In this document: positions 45,449 to 56,562 of the stretch, in pieces
How positions within the stretch are numbered: the stretch's first letter is position 1
Layout of the letters: each line of letters opens with the position of its first letter
From: Sphingopyxis fribergensis
GTDB taxonomy: Bacteria; Pseudomonadota; Alphaproteobacteria; Sphingomonadales; Sphingomonadaceae
Length of the DNA stretch: 64,000 nt
Direction of reading: 5' to 3'
Assembly: GCF_000803645.1 (NCBI RefSeq)
Contig: NZ_CP009122.1
Coordinates: forward strand, 658,501-722,500
Notes under the pieces: generated by a model
What the model was told of the DNA's origin: nothing
Databases searched by the model: none
Seen by the model: only the letters and a program-made list of their open reading frames with translations
Translations under genes and position numbers: made by a program

Positions 45449-46222
45449 TTGGCCCTGAGCCCGACGAATGATGCCGCGCTGTTGCAAGAAGTCGACGAAG
45501 CCGTCCGCAAGGACCGGCTCGATACGATCATGCAACGCTATGGCCGCTGGATCATCGGCGGCGTCCTCGCCGCCTTGCTGGCGTTCGGCGGCTATCTGTT
45601 CTGGAACCACCGGCAGGATGCCGCGCGCGGCGAGCAGGCCGAGGAATTGATTGCGGCATTCGAAAAGCTGAGCACCAACCAGCCCCGCGCCGCGACGACC
45701 GACCTGCAAAAGCTCGCGGCCGAAGGCAATCCCGCCTATCGCGCCGTCGCGCAGATGCAGGAAGCGAACATCAAGGCGCAGTCGGGCGACCTGAAGGGCG
45801 CCGCCGCCCTGATGGCGAAGGTCGCCGCCGATACCAAGCTCGACCAGGCGCTCCGCGACCTGGCGCTGATCCGCCAGACGGCGTTCGAATATGACACGCT
45901 GAAGCCCGAAGTGGTGATTGCGCGGATGAAGCCGCTGGTCGATGCGAAGGATCCGGCGTCGAGCTGGTTCGCGAGCGCCGCCGAGCTCTCCGCGACCGCC
46001 TATTATCAGCTGGGCCAGTTCGACCAGGCCGGCGCCTTGTACGGCCGCATCGCCAAATTGCCCGACGTCACCAAGTCGCTGCAATCGCGTTCGGTGCAGA
46101 TGGCGGGCATGCTCGGCGTTGACGCGGTTGCCGATCGGGCGACCGAAAGCGCCGCGAAAGACCAAAAAGGTAGTGCCGCGCCGAAGGCAGCGGCAGCCGC
46201 AAAGACTGAGGAAGCCAATTAA
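45449..46222 (+). CDS. tetratricopeptide repeat protein, YfgM-like
   Basis: A 257-residue inner-membrane protein of the YfgM/TPR_21 family. A single anchor (about 34-52) follows a short cytoplasmic segment, and a helical TPR region faces the periplasm; the C-terminus is Ala/Lys-rich. YfgM in E. coli associates with PpiD and the SecYEG translocon. TTG 45449 is used, with GGAGG about 6 bases upstream. Its position before bamB and der is the conserved YfgM-BamB-Der order. Confidence 0.85.
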   Translation: MALSPTNDAALLQEVDEAVRKDRLDTIMQRYGRWIIGGVLAALLAFGGYLFWNHRQDAARGEQAEELIAAFEKLSTNQPRAATTDLQKLAAEGNPAYRAVAQMQEANIKAQSGDLKGAAALMAKVAADTKLDQALRDLALIRQTAFEYDTLKPEVVIARMKPLVDAKDPASSWFASAAELSATAYYQLGQFDQAGALYGRIAKLPDVTKSLQSRSVQMAGMLGVDAVADRATESAAKDQKGSAAPKAAAAAKTEEAN

Positions 46223-46223
46223 T

Positions 46224-47558
46224 ATGCGGAATGCGCGTTTCGGAATTTATGCGGCGCTGATCGCGCTGCCGCTCGCGGGCTGTGGTGTGTTCAAGGGCGA
46301 CGGTGGGCCGAAGACGCCGACCGTTGGCGACCGCGTGTCGATTCTGTCGAACGACAACAGCGTCAAGGTCGATCCGGCCACCGCGTCGATCGCGGTCGTG
46401 CTGCCCGAACCGGCAGTCAACGCGGCGTGGGCGCAGTCGGGAGGCAATGCATCGAAATCGATGGGCCATCCGGCACTCGCAGCAACGCGCACCAAGCTGT
46501 GGGAAGCCAATATCGCGGGCAGCACCAACAAGCAACGCATCGCGGCATCGCCGGTCATCGCCGACAACCGCCTGTTCGTCGTCGATACCGATGCCGTGGT
46601 CACCGCCTTCGCCGCCGATACGGGTGCAAAGCTGTGGAGCGCGTCCATCGGCAGCACGGGCAAGGATTTCAAGGCGTCGCTGTTCGGCGGCGGTGCCGGG
46701 GTCGACGGCAATGTCGTCTATGCAACGAGCGGCGTCGGCGACGTCGCGGCGCTCAATGTCGCCGACGGATCGGTAATCTGGAAGGTGAAGCCGGCAGGCC
46801 CACTCCGCGGCGCGCCGACGATCGCGTTCGGCGGCGTCTATGTGATCAGCCAGGACAACCAGATTTTCGCCCTCAACGCCGCCGATGGCGCGGTGCAGTG
46901 GCAGGCGACGGCGTCGGCAGAGGCCGGCAGCGTGTTCGGCGCCGCATCGCCCGCGGCGGGGCAGGGGACGATCGTCGCCGGCTTCTCGTCGGGCGAGGTC
47001 CAGGCCTATCGTTACGAGAATGGCCGCGACCTTTGGGAAGACGCGCTCGCACGCACTTCGATGGCGTTGTCGGTCTCGACGCTGACCGACGTCGACGCCG
47101 ATCCGGTGGTCGACCGCGGCCGCGTTTTCGCGCTCGGCCAGGGCGGCCGCATGGCGAGCTATGAGCTCGTCACGGGCCAGCGCAGCTGGGAAATCTCGAT
47201 CGCCGGCATCTCGACGCCCTATGTGGTGGGCGAGTGGGTCTATGCGATGACCGACGACGGCAAGCTGCTGTGCGTCGCGCGCGGGTCGGGCAAGGTTCGC
47301 TGGCTCCAGCAGCTCGCACGCTTCCGCGTCGAAACCGAAAAGAAAAAGAAGGATCCGATTCGCTGGAGTGGACCGATCCTAGCGGGCGGTCGGTTGATTT
47401 CCGTCAACAGCGAAGGCGTATTGTCGGAATTCTCGCCGACCGACGGATCGCTTTTGGCTTCGACGGAATTCAAATCGCCGCTGTCGCAGACCCCGGTGGT
47501 CGCGAACAATATTTTGTATGTCCTCGCGGACGACGGGCAGATCACGGCCTGGCGCTAA
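46224..47558 (+). CDS. bamB: outer membrane assembly lipoprotein BamB
   Basis: A 444-residue BamB with lipobox LPLAGC (Cys20) and an eight-bladed PQQ-like beta-propeller; repeated blade motifs such as GSVIWKVKP and GAVQWQATA are visible. It belongs to the BAM complex that folds outer-membrane proteins. It follows the YfgM-like gene by one base and precedes der. Some alphaproteobacterial homologues are annotated as PQQ-like proteins, but the operon supports BamB. Confidence 0.9.
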   Translation: MRNARFGIYAALIALPLAGCGVFKGDGGPKTPTVGDRVSILSNDNSVKVDPATASIAVVLPEPAVNAAWAQSGGNASKSMGHPALAATRTKLWEANIAGSTNKQRIAASPVIADNRLFVVDTDAVVTAFAADTGAKLWSASIGSTGKDFKASLFGGGAGVDGNVVYATSGVGDVAALNVADGSVIWKVKPAGPLRGAPTIAFGGVYVISQDNQIFALNAADGAVQWQATASAEAGSVFGAASPAAGQGTIVAGFSSGEVQAYRYENGRDLWEDALARTSMALSVSTLTDVDADPVVDRGRVFALGQGGRMASYELVTGQRSWEISIAGISTPYVVGEWVYAMTDDGKLLCVARGSGKVRWLQQLARFRVETEKKKKDPIRWSGPILAGGRLISVNSEGVLSEFSPTDGSLLASTEFKSPLSQTPVVANNILYVLADDGQITAWR

Positions 47559-47606
47559 CCAGCGTCCGGGCCGGGGCGGTCCGGTGGTAAAATAGGGATA
47601 AGTTTC

Positions 47607-49013
47607 ATGTCGCGACTCGCGACGATTGCCATTGTCGGCCGACCCAATGTGGGCAAATCGACGCTATTCAACCGGCTGGTCGGCAAGCGCCTCGCGCTCG
47701 TCGATGACCAGCCCGGCGTGACGCGCGACCGGCGCGAAGGCGACGGCCATCTCCTCGGGCTCGATTTCCGCATCGTCGATACTGCGGGATTCGAGGATTA
47801 TGACGCGGCGACGCTGCCGGGGCGAATGCGCGTGCAGACCGAAAAGGCGGTGCGCGAGGCCGACGCGGCTTTGTTCATGATCGATGGCCGTGCCGGCGTG
47901 ACACCGCTCGACGAGGAAATCGCGCGCTGGCTGCGCAGCGAAGACACGCCGATCATCCTAGTCGTCAACAAGGCCGAAGGGAAACAGGGCGAAAACGGCC
48001 TGATGGAGAGCTATTCGCTCGGCTTCGACAATCCGATCGCGCTCAGCGCCGAGCATGGCGAGGGCATCGTCGACCTGTTCGACGCGCTGCGCCCGATCGT
48101 CGACGGCTTCGATGCCGCAGCGTTCGAAGCGGTGCCGCCGCGCGGCAGCCTCGGGGAAGATGGGGGCGACGAAGAGGATGAAGACGCGCCGCTCGGCCCG
48201 CTGAAGCTCGCGATCGTCGGCCGCCCCAATGCGGGCAAGTCGACGCTGATCAACCGAATGATCGGCGAAGACCGGCTGATCACCGGGCCCGAAGCCGGCA
48301 TCACGCGTGATTCGATCCGCGTCGACTGGCAATGGGAGAAGGACGGCGAGGTCCATGAGATCCAGCTGTTCGACACCGCGGGCATGCGCAAGCGCGCCAA
48401 GGTGGTCGAAAAGCTGGAAAAACTCTCGGTCGCCGATGCGCTTCACGCGGTCGATTTCGCCGAGGTTGTCGTGCTGCTGCTCGACGCCACCAAGGGCTTG
48501 GAGTCGCAGGATCTGCACATCGCCGACCGGGTGTTGCAGGAAGGCCGCGCGCTGATCGTCGCGCTCAACAAATGGGACGTTGCCGAAGATCCCTCGTCGC
48601 TGTTCAACGGCGTCCGCGGCGCGCTCGAAGACGGGCTCAGCCAGGTCAAGGGCGTCCCGGTGCTCAGCATTTCGGGCGCGACCGGCAAGGGCATCGACAC
48701 GCTGGTGCGCGTCGCGTTCGAACAGCGCGCGATCTGGACCAACCGCGTCTCCACCGCAAAGCTCAACCGCTGGTTCGAAAACGCCGTCGAAAACAATCCG
48801 CCGCCGGCACCGGGCGGCAAGCGGATCAAGCTGCGCTATATCACGCAGGCGCGGACGCGGCCGCCGACCTTCGTCGTTTTCGGCACCCGCACCGACAGCC
48901 TGCCTGGGAGCTACACGCGCTATCTGGTCAACGGCATGCGCAAGGAATTGGGGTTTCAAGGCGTGCCGGTGCGCCTCAATTTCCGCAATTCGCGCAATCC
49001 CTATGACGAATGA
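47607..49013 (+). CDS. der: ribosome biogenesis GTPase Der (EngA)
   Basis: A 468-residue protein with the diagnostic two G domains: GRPNVGKS at 11-18 and GRPNAGKS at 205-212, with an acidic linker between, followed by a KH-like C-terminal domain. Der acts in 50S subunit assembly. The start follows a GGGATAAG site. Its end overlaps the tusA-like start by 11 bases. Confidence 0.97.
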   Translation: MSRLATIAIVGRPNVGKSTLFNRLVGKRLALVDDQPGVTRDRREGDGHLLGLDFRIVDTAGFEDYDAATLPGRMRVQTEKAVREADAALFMIDGRAGVTPLDEEIARWLRSEDTPIILVVNKAEGKQGENGLMESYSLGFDNPIALSAEHGEGIVDLFDALRPIVDGFDAAAFEAVPPRGSLGEDGGDEEDEDAPLGPLKLAIVGRPNAGKSTLINRMIGEDRLITGPEAGITRDSIRVDWQWEKDGEVHEIQLFDTAGMRKRAKVVEKLEKLSVADALHAVDFAEVVVLLLDATKGLESQDLHIADRVLQEGRALIVALNKWDVAEDPSSLFNGVRGALEDGLSQVKGVPVLSISGATGKGIDTLVRVAFEQRAIWTNRVSTAKLNRWFENAVENNPPPAPGGKRIKLRYITQARTRPPTFVVFGTRTDSLPGSYTRYLVNGMRKELGFQGVPVRLNFRNSRNPYDE

Positions 49014-49230
49014 AGCGTCGACGCTGGTCGTCGATGCCCGCGGCATGCGTTGTCCCTGGCCCGCGCTGCGGCTCGCGCGCGCGATGCGCGAGGCGGCCGA
49101 TGTGCTGCTGATCGCCGACGATCCGCAAGCCGGGCGCGAGGTGACGGCCATGGCGGGCGAACATGGCTGGTCGGTTGAAACCGACTCTGCCTCCGCCGCC
49201 GACGAGGGTCGCTGGCGCGTCCGCCGCTGA
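49003..49230 (+). CDS. TusA family sulfurtransferase-like protein
   Basis: A 75-residue TusA/SirA-like protein with the CPxP motif at C17-P18-W-P20. TusA proteins relay persulfide sulfur to tRNA thiolation or other acceptors. The start lies 11 bases inside der, so it is translationally coupled. It is not certain that this is the tRNA-specific TusA, because many paralogues share the motif. No dsrE-type partner is near. Confidence 0.85.
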   Translation: MTNEASTLVVDARGMRCPWPALRLARAMREAADVLLIADDPQAGREVTAMAGEHGWSVETDSASAADEGRWRVRR

Positions 49231-49347
49231 TCCAAAATGGGGCGCCTTACGCCTCAAGCTCCCTGACACCGTAACCTCTTTTTTACCCAACTTCGGCATG
49301 GACGGCTTGGGACCACGACCGAATTTGAACACCAAGGGACGAAAGCA

Positions 49348-49752
49348 TTGGACGAAATCTTGGTCGATTGGGATGAATTTCGCGCGACGCGCACCCAGCT
49401 GGGCGCGGCGTTCGTACGGATTCTCGGCTATTTTCGCGAAGACGGCACCAAGTCGGTGGCCGCGATCGAAGAGGCGATGCGCGCCCGCGACGCCCGCGGT
49501 CTCGTCATGCCCGCGCACACGCTGAAGAGCGAAGCGCGTCAGTTCGGCGGCGAAAAGCTCGGCGCACTCGCCGAGGATATCGAGGTGTTTGCGCGTCACT
49601 GCGTCGAAAGCCAGATCAGCCCCGAAGAATATCTGCCGCGCGTCGTCACCCTGCGCCCGCTGTTCGAAGAGACGCTCGCCGCGCTCGAGCGCGAAGCCAA
49701 CCCGCTCGTCCAACGCCGTCCTGCGGGGTTCGACCGCGCCGTCGGTTATTGA
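49348..49752 (+). CDS. histidine phosphotransfer (Hpt) domain protein
   Basis: A 134-residue Hpt protein. The phospho-accepting His is H57 in MPAHTLKSEARQFGG, matching H-x-L-K-x-x-A. It starts at TTG 49348 after AGGGA. No sensor kinase or response regulator is encoded close by, so it is an orphan relay module. Its last 7 bases overlap the convergent DUF418 gene. In alphaproteobacteria such lone Hpt proteins can serve a ChpT-like or multi-kinase relay, but this one lacks the ATPase-like half of ChpT. Confidence 0.85.
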   Translation: MDEILVDWDEFRATRTQLGAAFVRILGYFREDGTKSVAAIEEAMRARDARGLVMPAHTLKSEARQFGGEKLGALAEDIEVFARHCVESQISPEEYLPRVVTLRPLFEETLAALEREANPLVQRRPAGFDRAVGY

Positions 49753-50996
49753 CGCATCATTTGCAGTCGGCCGCGCGCCAGGCTGCGCCATAACCATTCG
49801 AGCGGGCCATAGCGAAAGCGGTCGAGCCACGGCTTGGACCAGAGCAGCATGATCGCCCACATGCCGATGCAGAAAAGATAGAGCGTCCAGCGGTCGACAT
49901 CGCCGAACAGTCCCAACCCATAGCCATAGAAGATCGTCGTCATCACGATGCTGGTGCCGAGATAGTTGGAGAAGGCCATCCGGCCCGTCGCCGCGACGCG
50001 TGCGAGCCAAGACGCGCCCGCCGCCGCCTTGATCAACACCATGAGCAAGGCCGCATAGGCGATCGTCATCATCAGCCGCCCGGGGCCCGCCCACCCCATG
50101 AAGGCATTGACCGCGACGAGATAGTCGAAGCTCGCCCGCCACTGAATCCAGCCGACGAGCAGCGTCAACAGCACGCCGGGGGGCAGCCATCGCAGCGCCG
50201 TCTGCCGATAGTCGGCGGCCGACCATGCGCCCGTCAGGAAGCCGTTCCGGAACAGCGCCATGCCGAGCATCATCAGCGGCAGTGTCTCCAATATCGTCAT
50301 CAGCACGCCGATGAACGGATTGATTGCGGTATCGAGCCGCGAGCCGAGGATCGGAAGATAGGGGCCGCGATAGAGTGCGAGCTCCTCGCTCACTTCGCCG
50401 TCGATCCTGGCATATTCGGCGCGGACCTCGCGCCCGGCCTCGGCCATCGGCGATGCGGGGTTGTCGGCCGCATTCCCCACCGCAAGCTGCGCGCCGAAGA
50501 ACAGCGAGGTCACGACCACGCCGAGTGTGAAGAGGCCGATCGCCCATTTGATCAGCCGACGCGTTTCCCACGCGCGGAAGCGGAAGGCGATGCAGCCGAC
50601 GGCGGCATAGAGGAACAATATGTCGCCCCACCAGATGAAGAAATAATGGCAGAGCCCGAAGATCGCGAGCCACGCCATACGGCGATAATGTACCGAGCCC
50701 GGATCTTGTCCCGACGCCTCTGCCCGGTCGATGATGAGGAGCATGCTCGCCCCGAACAGGATCGAGAACAGCCCGCGCATCTTGCCGTCGAACAGGATGA
50801 AGCCGAGCGCCCAGGCGGCGAGGTCGGCGGCGGTCTCGCCGCCATAGGCCTTGGGTGAGACATAGGCCATTTCGGGCATCGCAAAAGCGACGATGTTCAT
50901 CGCCAGTATGCCCATCACTGCGAAGCCGCGCAGCGCGTCGAGGGTGACGAGGCGTTCGTTCGGAACTTGTCGATCTTCGCGCACATCGCCCTCCAC
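49746..50996 (-). CDS. DUF418 domain-containing membrane protein
   Basis: A 416-residue polytopic protein with about 9-10 membrane spans. The RLVTLDALRGFAVMGILAMN opening and the C-terminal DUF418 domain (GRMAFSNYLGTS) identify the YeiB/DUF418 family. These proteins are thought to be transporters or acyltransferase-like, with no firm reaction. GTG 50996 is the start used. It is divergent from coq4; the TetR-type operator in the gap may serve both genes. Confidence 0.85.
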   Translation of the reverse strand: MEGDVREDRQVPNERLVTLDALRGFAVMGILAMNIVAFAMPEMAYVSPKAYGGETAADLAAWALGFILFDGKMRGLFSILFGASMLLIIDRAEASGQDPGSVHYRRMAWLAIFGLCHYFFIWWGDILFLYAAVGCIAFRFRAWETRRLIKWAIGLFTLGVVVTSLFFGAQLAVGNAADNPASPMAEAGREVRAEYARIDGEVSEELALYRGPYLPILGSRLDTAINPFIGVLMTILETLPLMMLGMALFRNGFLTGAWSAADYRQTALRWLPPGVLLTLLVGWIQWRASFDYLVAVNAFMGWAGPGRLMMTIAYAALLMVLIKAAAGASWLARVAATGRMAFSNYLGTSIVMTTIFYGYGLGLFGDVDRWTLYLFCIGMWAIMLLWSKPWLDRFRYGPLEWLWRSLARGRLQMMRQ

Positions 50997-51050
50997 TGTA
51001 TTATCGACCTATAACGGCTGGCGCACCAATCCGTCCAGTGCTTTAACCTA

Positions 51051-51081
51051 CTATTGACATCTATGTCAGTAATGCTATCTC
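51051..51081 (+). promoter_or_regulatory. promoter and TetR-type operator before coq4
   Basis: TTGACA (51054-51059) and TATCTC (51076-51081) are 16 bases apart. TGACATCTATGTCA is a perfect 6-2-6 palindrome covering the -35 box. The 22-bp block 51051-51072 equals 32923-32944 except at two positions. It sits 33 bases upstream of the coq4 start. Confidence 0.6.
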
Positions 51082-51113
51082 GACGTCATCACCTGATTCG
51101 AACGAGACCAGCC

Positions 51114-51893
51114 ATGATCCCCACCATCTTCTCCCACCCCGACCGCCAGCCGCAGAAGTTCCGCCCGTTCAAGGCGTTCCAGCACTTCCGCAAGCTGATC
51201 GCGGACAAGGAAGACACCGAACAGGTGTTCCACATCTTCGAGAATTTGCCGCGCAAGGGGTTCATGGACGATGCGCGCGCCTTTGTGACAAGCGATTTCG
51301 GCCGGAAGCTGATGGAACGCGAACCCTATCTGCCCGACCTGCTCGACGACCATAGCTGGATCGACGCACTGCCCGAAGGCACCGTCGGCCACGCCTATGT
51401 CACCTTCATGCGCCGCGAAGGCCTGTCGGCTGCGGGCCTTGTTGCCGAAGCCGACAAGATGGGCCGTCCGAAGTTCGACGACCAGGTGCAATGGTATTCG
51501 AACCGCCTTCGCGACACGCACGACCTGTTCCACATCCTCACCGGCTATGGCCGCGACGCGCTCGGCGAACAGTGCGTGCTCGGCTTCACCTATGGCCAGA
51601 CGGGCAATTACGGCAATTTCTTCATCGCCTATGCCGGCGGCTATGAAGTGAAGCGCGGCGTGAAGGCCGACGCCCCGGTGTTCGGCGCGATCCGTCAGGG
51701 TCAGCGCCACGGCAAGGCGTCGAAGGCGATCATCGAACAGGACATCCGCTCGCTGCTCGCCGAACCGCTCGAAGCCGCGCGTGCGCGGCTGGGGATCGGC
51801 AAGCCGACGCTCTATGAAGAAGCGCACCGCGCCTACCGCAACCGCGGGATCGATCCTTATAATTTCCTTGCGGCCAAGGCTGCGCTGGCCTGA
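51114..51893 (+). CDS. Coq4 family ubiquinone biosynthesis protein
   Basis: A 259-residue Coq4-like protein with the zinc motif HDxxHx11E: H136, D137, H140 and E152. Coq4 organises or catalyses C1 decarboxylation and hydroxylation in ubiquinone synthesis. ATG 51114 is chosen because earlier in-frame codons overlap the promoter and operator. It is the only gene transcribed from this promoter before a repeat element. Control by a TetR-type regulator would be unusual for a housekeeping ubiquinone step and may point to a paralogue with a special role. Confidence 0.85.
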   Translation: MIPTIFSHPDRQPQKFRPFKAFQHFRKLIADKEDTEQVFHIFENLPRKGFMDDARAFVTSDFGRKLMEREPYLPDLLDDHSWIDALPEGTVGHAYVTFMRREGLSAAGLVAEADKMGRPKFDDQVQWYSNRLRDTHDLFHILTGYGRDALGEQCVLGFTYGQTGNYGNFFIAYAGGYEVKRGVKADAPVFGAIRQGQRHGKASKAIIEQDIRSLLAEPLEAARARLGIGKPTLYEEAHRAYRNRGIDPYNFLAAKAALA

Positions 51894-51897
51894 ACCA

Positions 51898-52024
51898 GAT
51901 CCTCCCTGTCGCGTAGCGATGGGGAGGGGGACGCCCGCATAGCGGGTGGTGAAGGGGCGCGTTAGAGCCCCTCCGTCAGCGCTTCGCGCTGCCACCTCCC
52001 CATGGCTTCGCCACAGGGAGGATC
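51898..52024. repeat. 127-bp composite palindromic element
   Basis: Outer arms of 30 bp (51898-51927 and 51995-52024 inverted) share GATCCTCCCTGT and ATGGGGAGG around a variable core: TCGC/GCGA in one arm, TGGC/GCCA in the other, so each inner stem is kept. Between them lie CCCGC-ATA-GCGGG, GGGGC/GCCCC and CAGCGC/GCGCTG hairpins. It lies between convergent coq4 and DUF72 genes, with no reading frame inside. Confidence 0.75.
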
Positions 52025-52025
52025 G

Positions 52026-52766
52026 TCATTCCGCCAGCTTCGCGATCAGCGCCTGCGCTGCTGCCGGGTTGCGAACCTTCGCGCCCGATATGAAGAAGAG
52101 ATAGACGTCGCGGTCCCCCTCTGCCCAGGCCTTGGCGCGCTTGGCCCAATGGTCGAGCGCTTCGGCGTCATAGCCCGTTTCGACATCCTCCTGGCTGCGC
52201 TGAAGCCGCGCATAGGTGAAATCGGCGGTCTGTTCGTCGATGCACGGAAATTCGTCGCTGTCGGCATAGACGATCGCCATGTTCCGTTCGCGCACCATGT
52301 CGACAAAGGCGGGATCGCGGAAGCTTTCGTCGCGGACCTCGATCGCGTGGCGCAGCTTCAGCCCGTCCTGCGTCTCGGGAAGCAGATCGAGGAAGCCGGC
52401 GAAATCGTCGCGATCGAATTTTTTCGTCGCCATGAACTGCCAGTGGATCGGGCCCAGGCGGTCGCCGAGCCGCGTCAGCCCCTGCGTCAAGAATTTCTCG
52501 ATCGATCCGGCGCCATCGGCCAGAACCTTGCGATTGGTGGTGAAACGTGACGCCTTGACGCTGAATTTGAAGCCGTCGGGGACCGATGCGGCCCAGTTGG
52601 CGAAGGTTTCGGGTTTCTGGCTGCCATAATAGGTGCCGTTGATCTCGATCCCGGTCAGATGCTGGCCGGCATATTCGAGCTCGCGTTTGTGCGCGAGCCC
52701 GGCGGGGTAGAACGGGCCGCGCCACGGTTCGAAGGTCCAGCCTCCGACTCCGACATAGATGCTCAT
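52026..52766 (-). CDS. DUF72 domain-containing protein
   Basis: A 246-residue DUF72 TIM-barrel protein. Family landmarks are VGGWTFEPWRG near the N-terminus, LEYAGQHLTGIEINGTYYG, and the Asp in VYADSDEFPC. It is of normal length. Function is not established. It stands in reverse orientation 24 bases after purL and may be read from the same transcript. Confidence 0.88.
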   Translation of the reverse strand: MSIYVGVGGWTFEPWRGPFYPAGLAHKRELEYAGQHLTGIEINGTYYGSQKPETFANWAASVPDGFKFSVKASRFTTNRKVLADGAGSIEKFLTQGLTRLGDRLGPIHWQFMATKKFDRDDFAGFLDLLPETQDGLKLRHAIEVRDESFRDPAFVDMVRERNMAIVYADSDEFPCIDEQTADFTYARLQRSQEDVETGYDAEALDHWAKRAKAWAEGDRDVYLFFISGAKVRNPAAAQALIAKLAE

Positions 52767-52790
52767 CGGCCCCCCTCTTTCACAAAGGCG

Positions 52791-55046
<2,256 letters not shown>

Positions 55047-55079
55047 GGCGCGCCTTTAGCCTCACACGCTCAAAACGAA

Positions 55080-55113
55080 CAGACCCCATGATGCGAAAAC
55101 ATCATGGGGTCTG
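55080..55113 (-). terminator. intrinsic terminator of the small secreted protein gene
   Basis: CAGACCCCATGATG and CATCATGGGGTCTG form a perfect 14-bp stem around a 6-base loop. In the minus direction it is followed by TTCGTTTTGAG, so it should end transcription before purL. Confidence 0.65.
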
Positions 55114-55129
55114 CGGTCGGAGAGCGGGA

Positions 55130-55426
55130 TTAGCGCGAGGCGAGCGTGGCCGTCTCGATCTTGAGCGGCTGGACATCGCGGAGCGCGAAGCTGACCTGCT
55201 GCGAGCCAACGGTGCCGCGGACGCGATGCTGGCCGACGCGGAGCGTGAACGGCTTGCCGGTGCGTTCCTCGACGCCGCTGATGACGCGCGTGTGGCCAAC
55301 CTGCGTGACGGTGTAGCTGTAGGTGCTGCCCTCATGCTCGAAGCGATTGGTGGGCGCATCCTTTGCGAGGGCAACAGACGGCGCCAGCGCGAGCAGGCCG
55401 AGGGCGGGGAGAATATATTTTTTCAT
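55130..55426 (-). CDS. small secreted protein of unknown function
   Basis: A 98-residue protein with a clear signal peptide, MKKYILPALGLLALAPSVALA, cut before KDAPT. The mature 77 residues are beta-rich and contain YSYTVTQVGHTRVISGVEE; no Cys is present. I do not recognise a family. It is a monocistronic unit: its own terminator follows at 55080-55113. Periplasmic location is the only safe statement. Confidence 0.72.
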   Translation of the reverse strand: MKKYILPALGLLALAPSVALAKDAPTNRFEHEGSTYSYTVTQVGHTRVISGVEERTGKPFTLRVGQHRVRGTVGSQQVSFALRDVQPLKIETATLASR

Positions 55427-55557
55427 GATGCAAGTCCTTGTCAGATGAACAAAACTTGCCTTTGAGCCCCTCTCTTCTTGTGCGGTGCAACATGGATGGT
55501 GACGCGCGCGCCAGCAATTGCAAAAAGCGGAACCGTGATTGCGCGCGGCAAAGGGGG

Positions 55558-56220
55558 TCAGGCGTTGCGCGGGACTGCAAGCTGCCGGCTTGCGCCAGCC
55601 CACGCGGCGGTGCCGGCGAGCAGGATGTAAGCGAAGAGCATCGTGGCCGGGATGGCGAGCGAATAGGTGGGCTCTTTCGGCCCGAACCAGTCGACCACCT
55701 GGGCAAAGACGAGCAGCGCCGCGAGTATCCATAGCCGCCCATTGCCCACGGGTGCTGAAGTTCGCCGCATATAATAGATGAACGCCCCGCCAATCAGCAG
55801 GATCTCGAGCGGCATCGCGATCAGCGGATGGTTCCACAGGCCCAATCCGAGCTTCGGCGACATGCCATAGAGGGTGAGGTCGGGGATGTGGACGATCAGG
55901 TCGATGAACCAGTGCGACACCACGACCAGCGCCGCGCCGATCGCGGCTTCCTTCCTCTTGGTCGCGAACCAGACGATCGCGCCGAAAATCTTCGCCCAGA
56001 TCAGCGCGCCGAGCAGGCTGTGTGTATAGGGCATGTGATAAAGGTCCATCGGGTTCATCGCGGTGATGCCGGGCGCGATCCGCATCGCCTCGACCCCCGG
56101 GACCAGCAATGCGGCAAAGCCGATGTCGACGAGTTGTGCAGCGACGAACAAGGTTCCGAGCCCGGCGGCCTTCGGGCGCGCTGCGGCGATCAGTGCCGGG
56201 GCGAAATGGCCGATGAACAT
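55558..56220 (-). CDS. membrane protein with YdjM-like HxxxD motifs
   Basis: A 220-residue membrane protein with about six spans. GHFAPAL at the N-terminus, YHMPYTHSLLGAL, and SHWFIDLIVHIPDL carry the His/Asp residues expected of DUF457/YdjM-like membrane metal-dependent hydrolases. The family has no proven substrate. It is divergent from the xseB operon. Confidence 0.7.
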   Translation of the reverse strand: MFIGHFAPALIAAARPKAAGLGTLFVAAQLVDIGFAALLVPGVEAMRIAPGITAMNPMDLYHMPYTHSLLGALIWAKIFGAIVWFATKRKEAAIGAALVVVSHWFIDLIVHIPDLTLYGMSPKLGLGLWNHPLIAMPLEILLIGGAFIYYMRRTSAPVGNGRLWILAALLVFAQVVDWFGPKEPTYSLAIPATMLFAYILLAGTAAWAGASRQLAVPRNA

Positions 56221-56292
56221 GGCGCGAGGCTATAGGGCAAAATCACCACGTCAAGCTTGACCGGACGGGGGAGAAGGGGCCAAAGCAGGGCC

Positions 56293-56556
56293 ATGACGGA
56301 TACCCCCGAAACCGCTGCCGCCCCCGCTCTTGCGTCCCTGTCGTTCGAGGCTGCGATGGGCGAGCTCGAAACGATCGTGCGGCGGCTGGAGAGCGGCGAC
56401 GTCAGCCTCGAGGAATCGGTGGCGCTTTACGAGCGCGGCCACGCGCTGCGCGGCCATTGCGAGGCTCGGCTCGCCGCGGCGCAGGCGCGGATCGAACAGG
56501 TCAGCCTGGGCGCCGACGGCCGGCCGGCGGGAACCACCCCCTTCGGTGAAAGCTGA
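56293..56556 (+). CDS. xseB: exodeoxyribonuclease VII small subunit
   Basis: An 87-residue XseB with the LSFEAAMGELETIVRRLESG and LEESVALYERGHAL helical motifs of the family. It forms the multi-copy arm of exonuclease VII with XseA, which is encoded elsewhere. It is followed after 6 bases by ispA, the conserved xseB-ispA order. ATG 56293 fits the usual short N-terminus. Confidence 0.92.
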   Translation: MTDTPETAAAPALASLSFEAAMGELETIVRRLESGDVSLEESVALYERGHALRGHCEARLAAAQARIEQVSLGADGRPAGTTPFGES

Positions 56557-56562
56557 GCCCTT

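Noticed and set aside
51898..52024. CRISPR-like array
   Set aside because: The repeats are inverted rather than direct, there are only two, and no regular spacers or cas genes occur.
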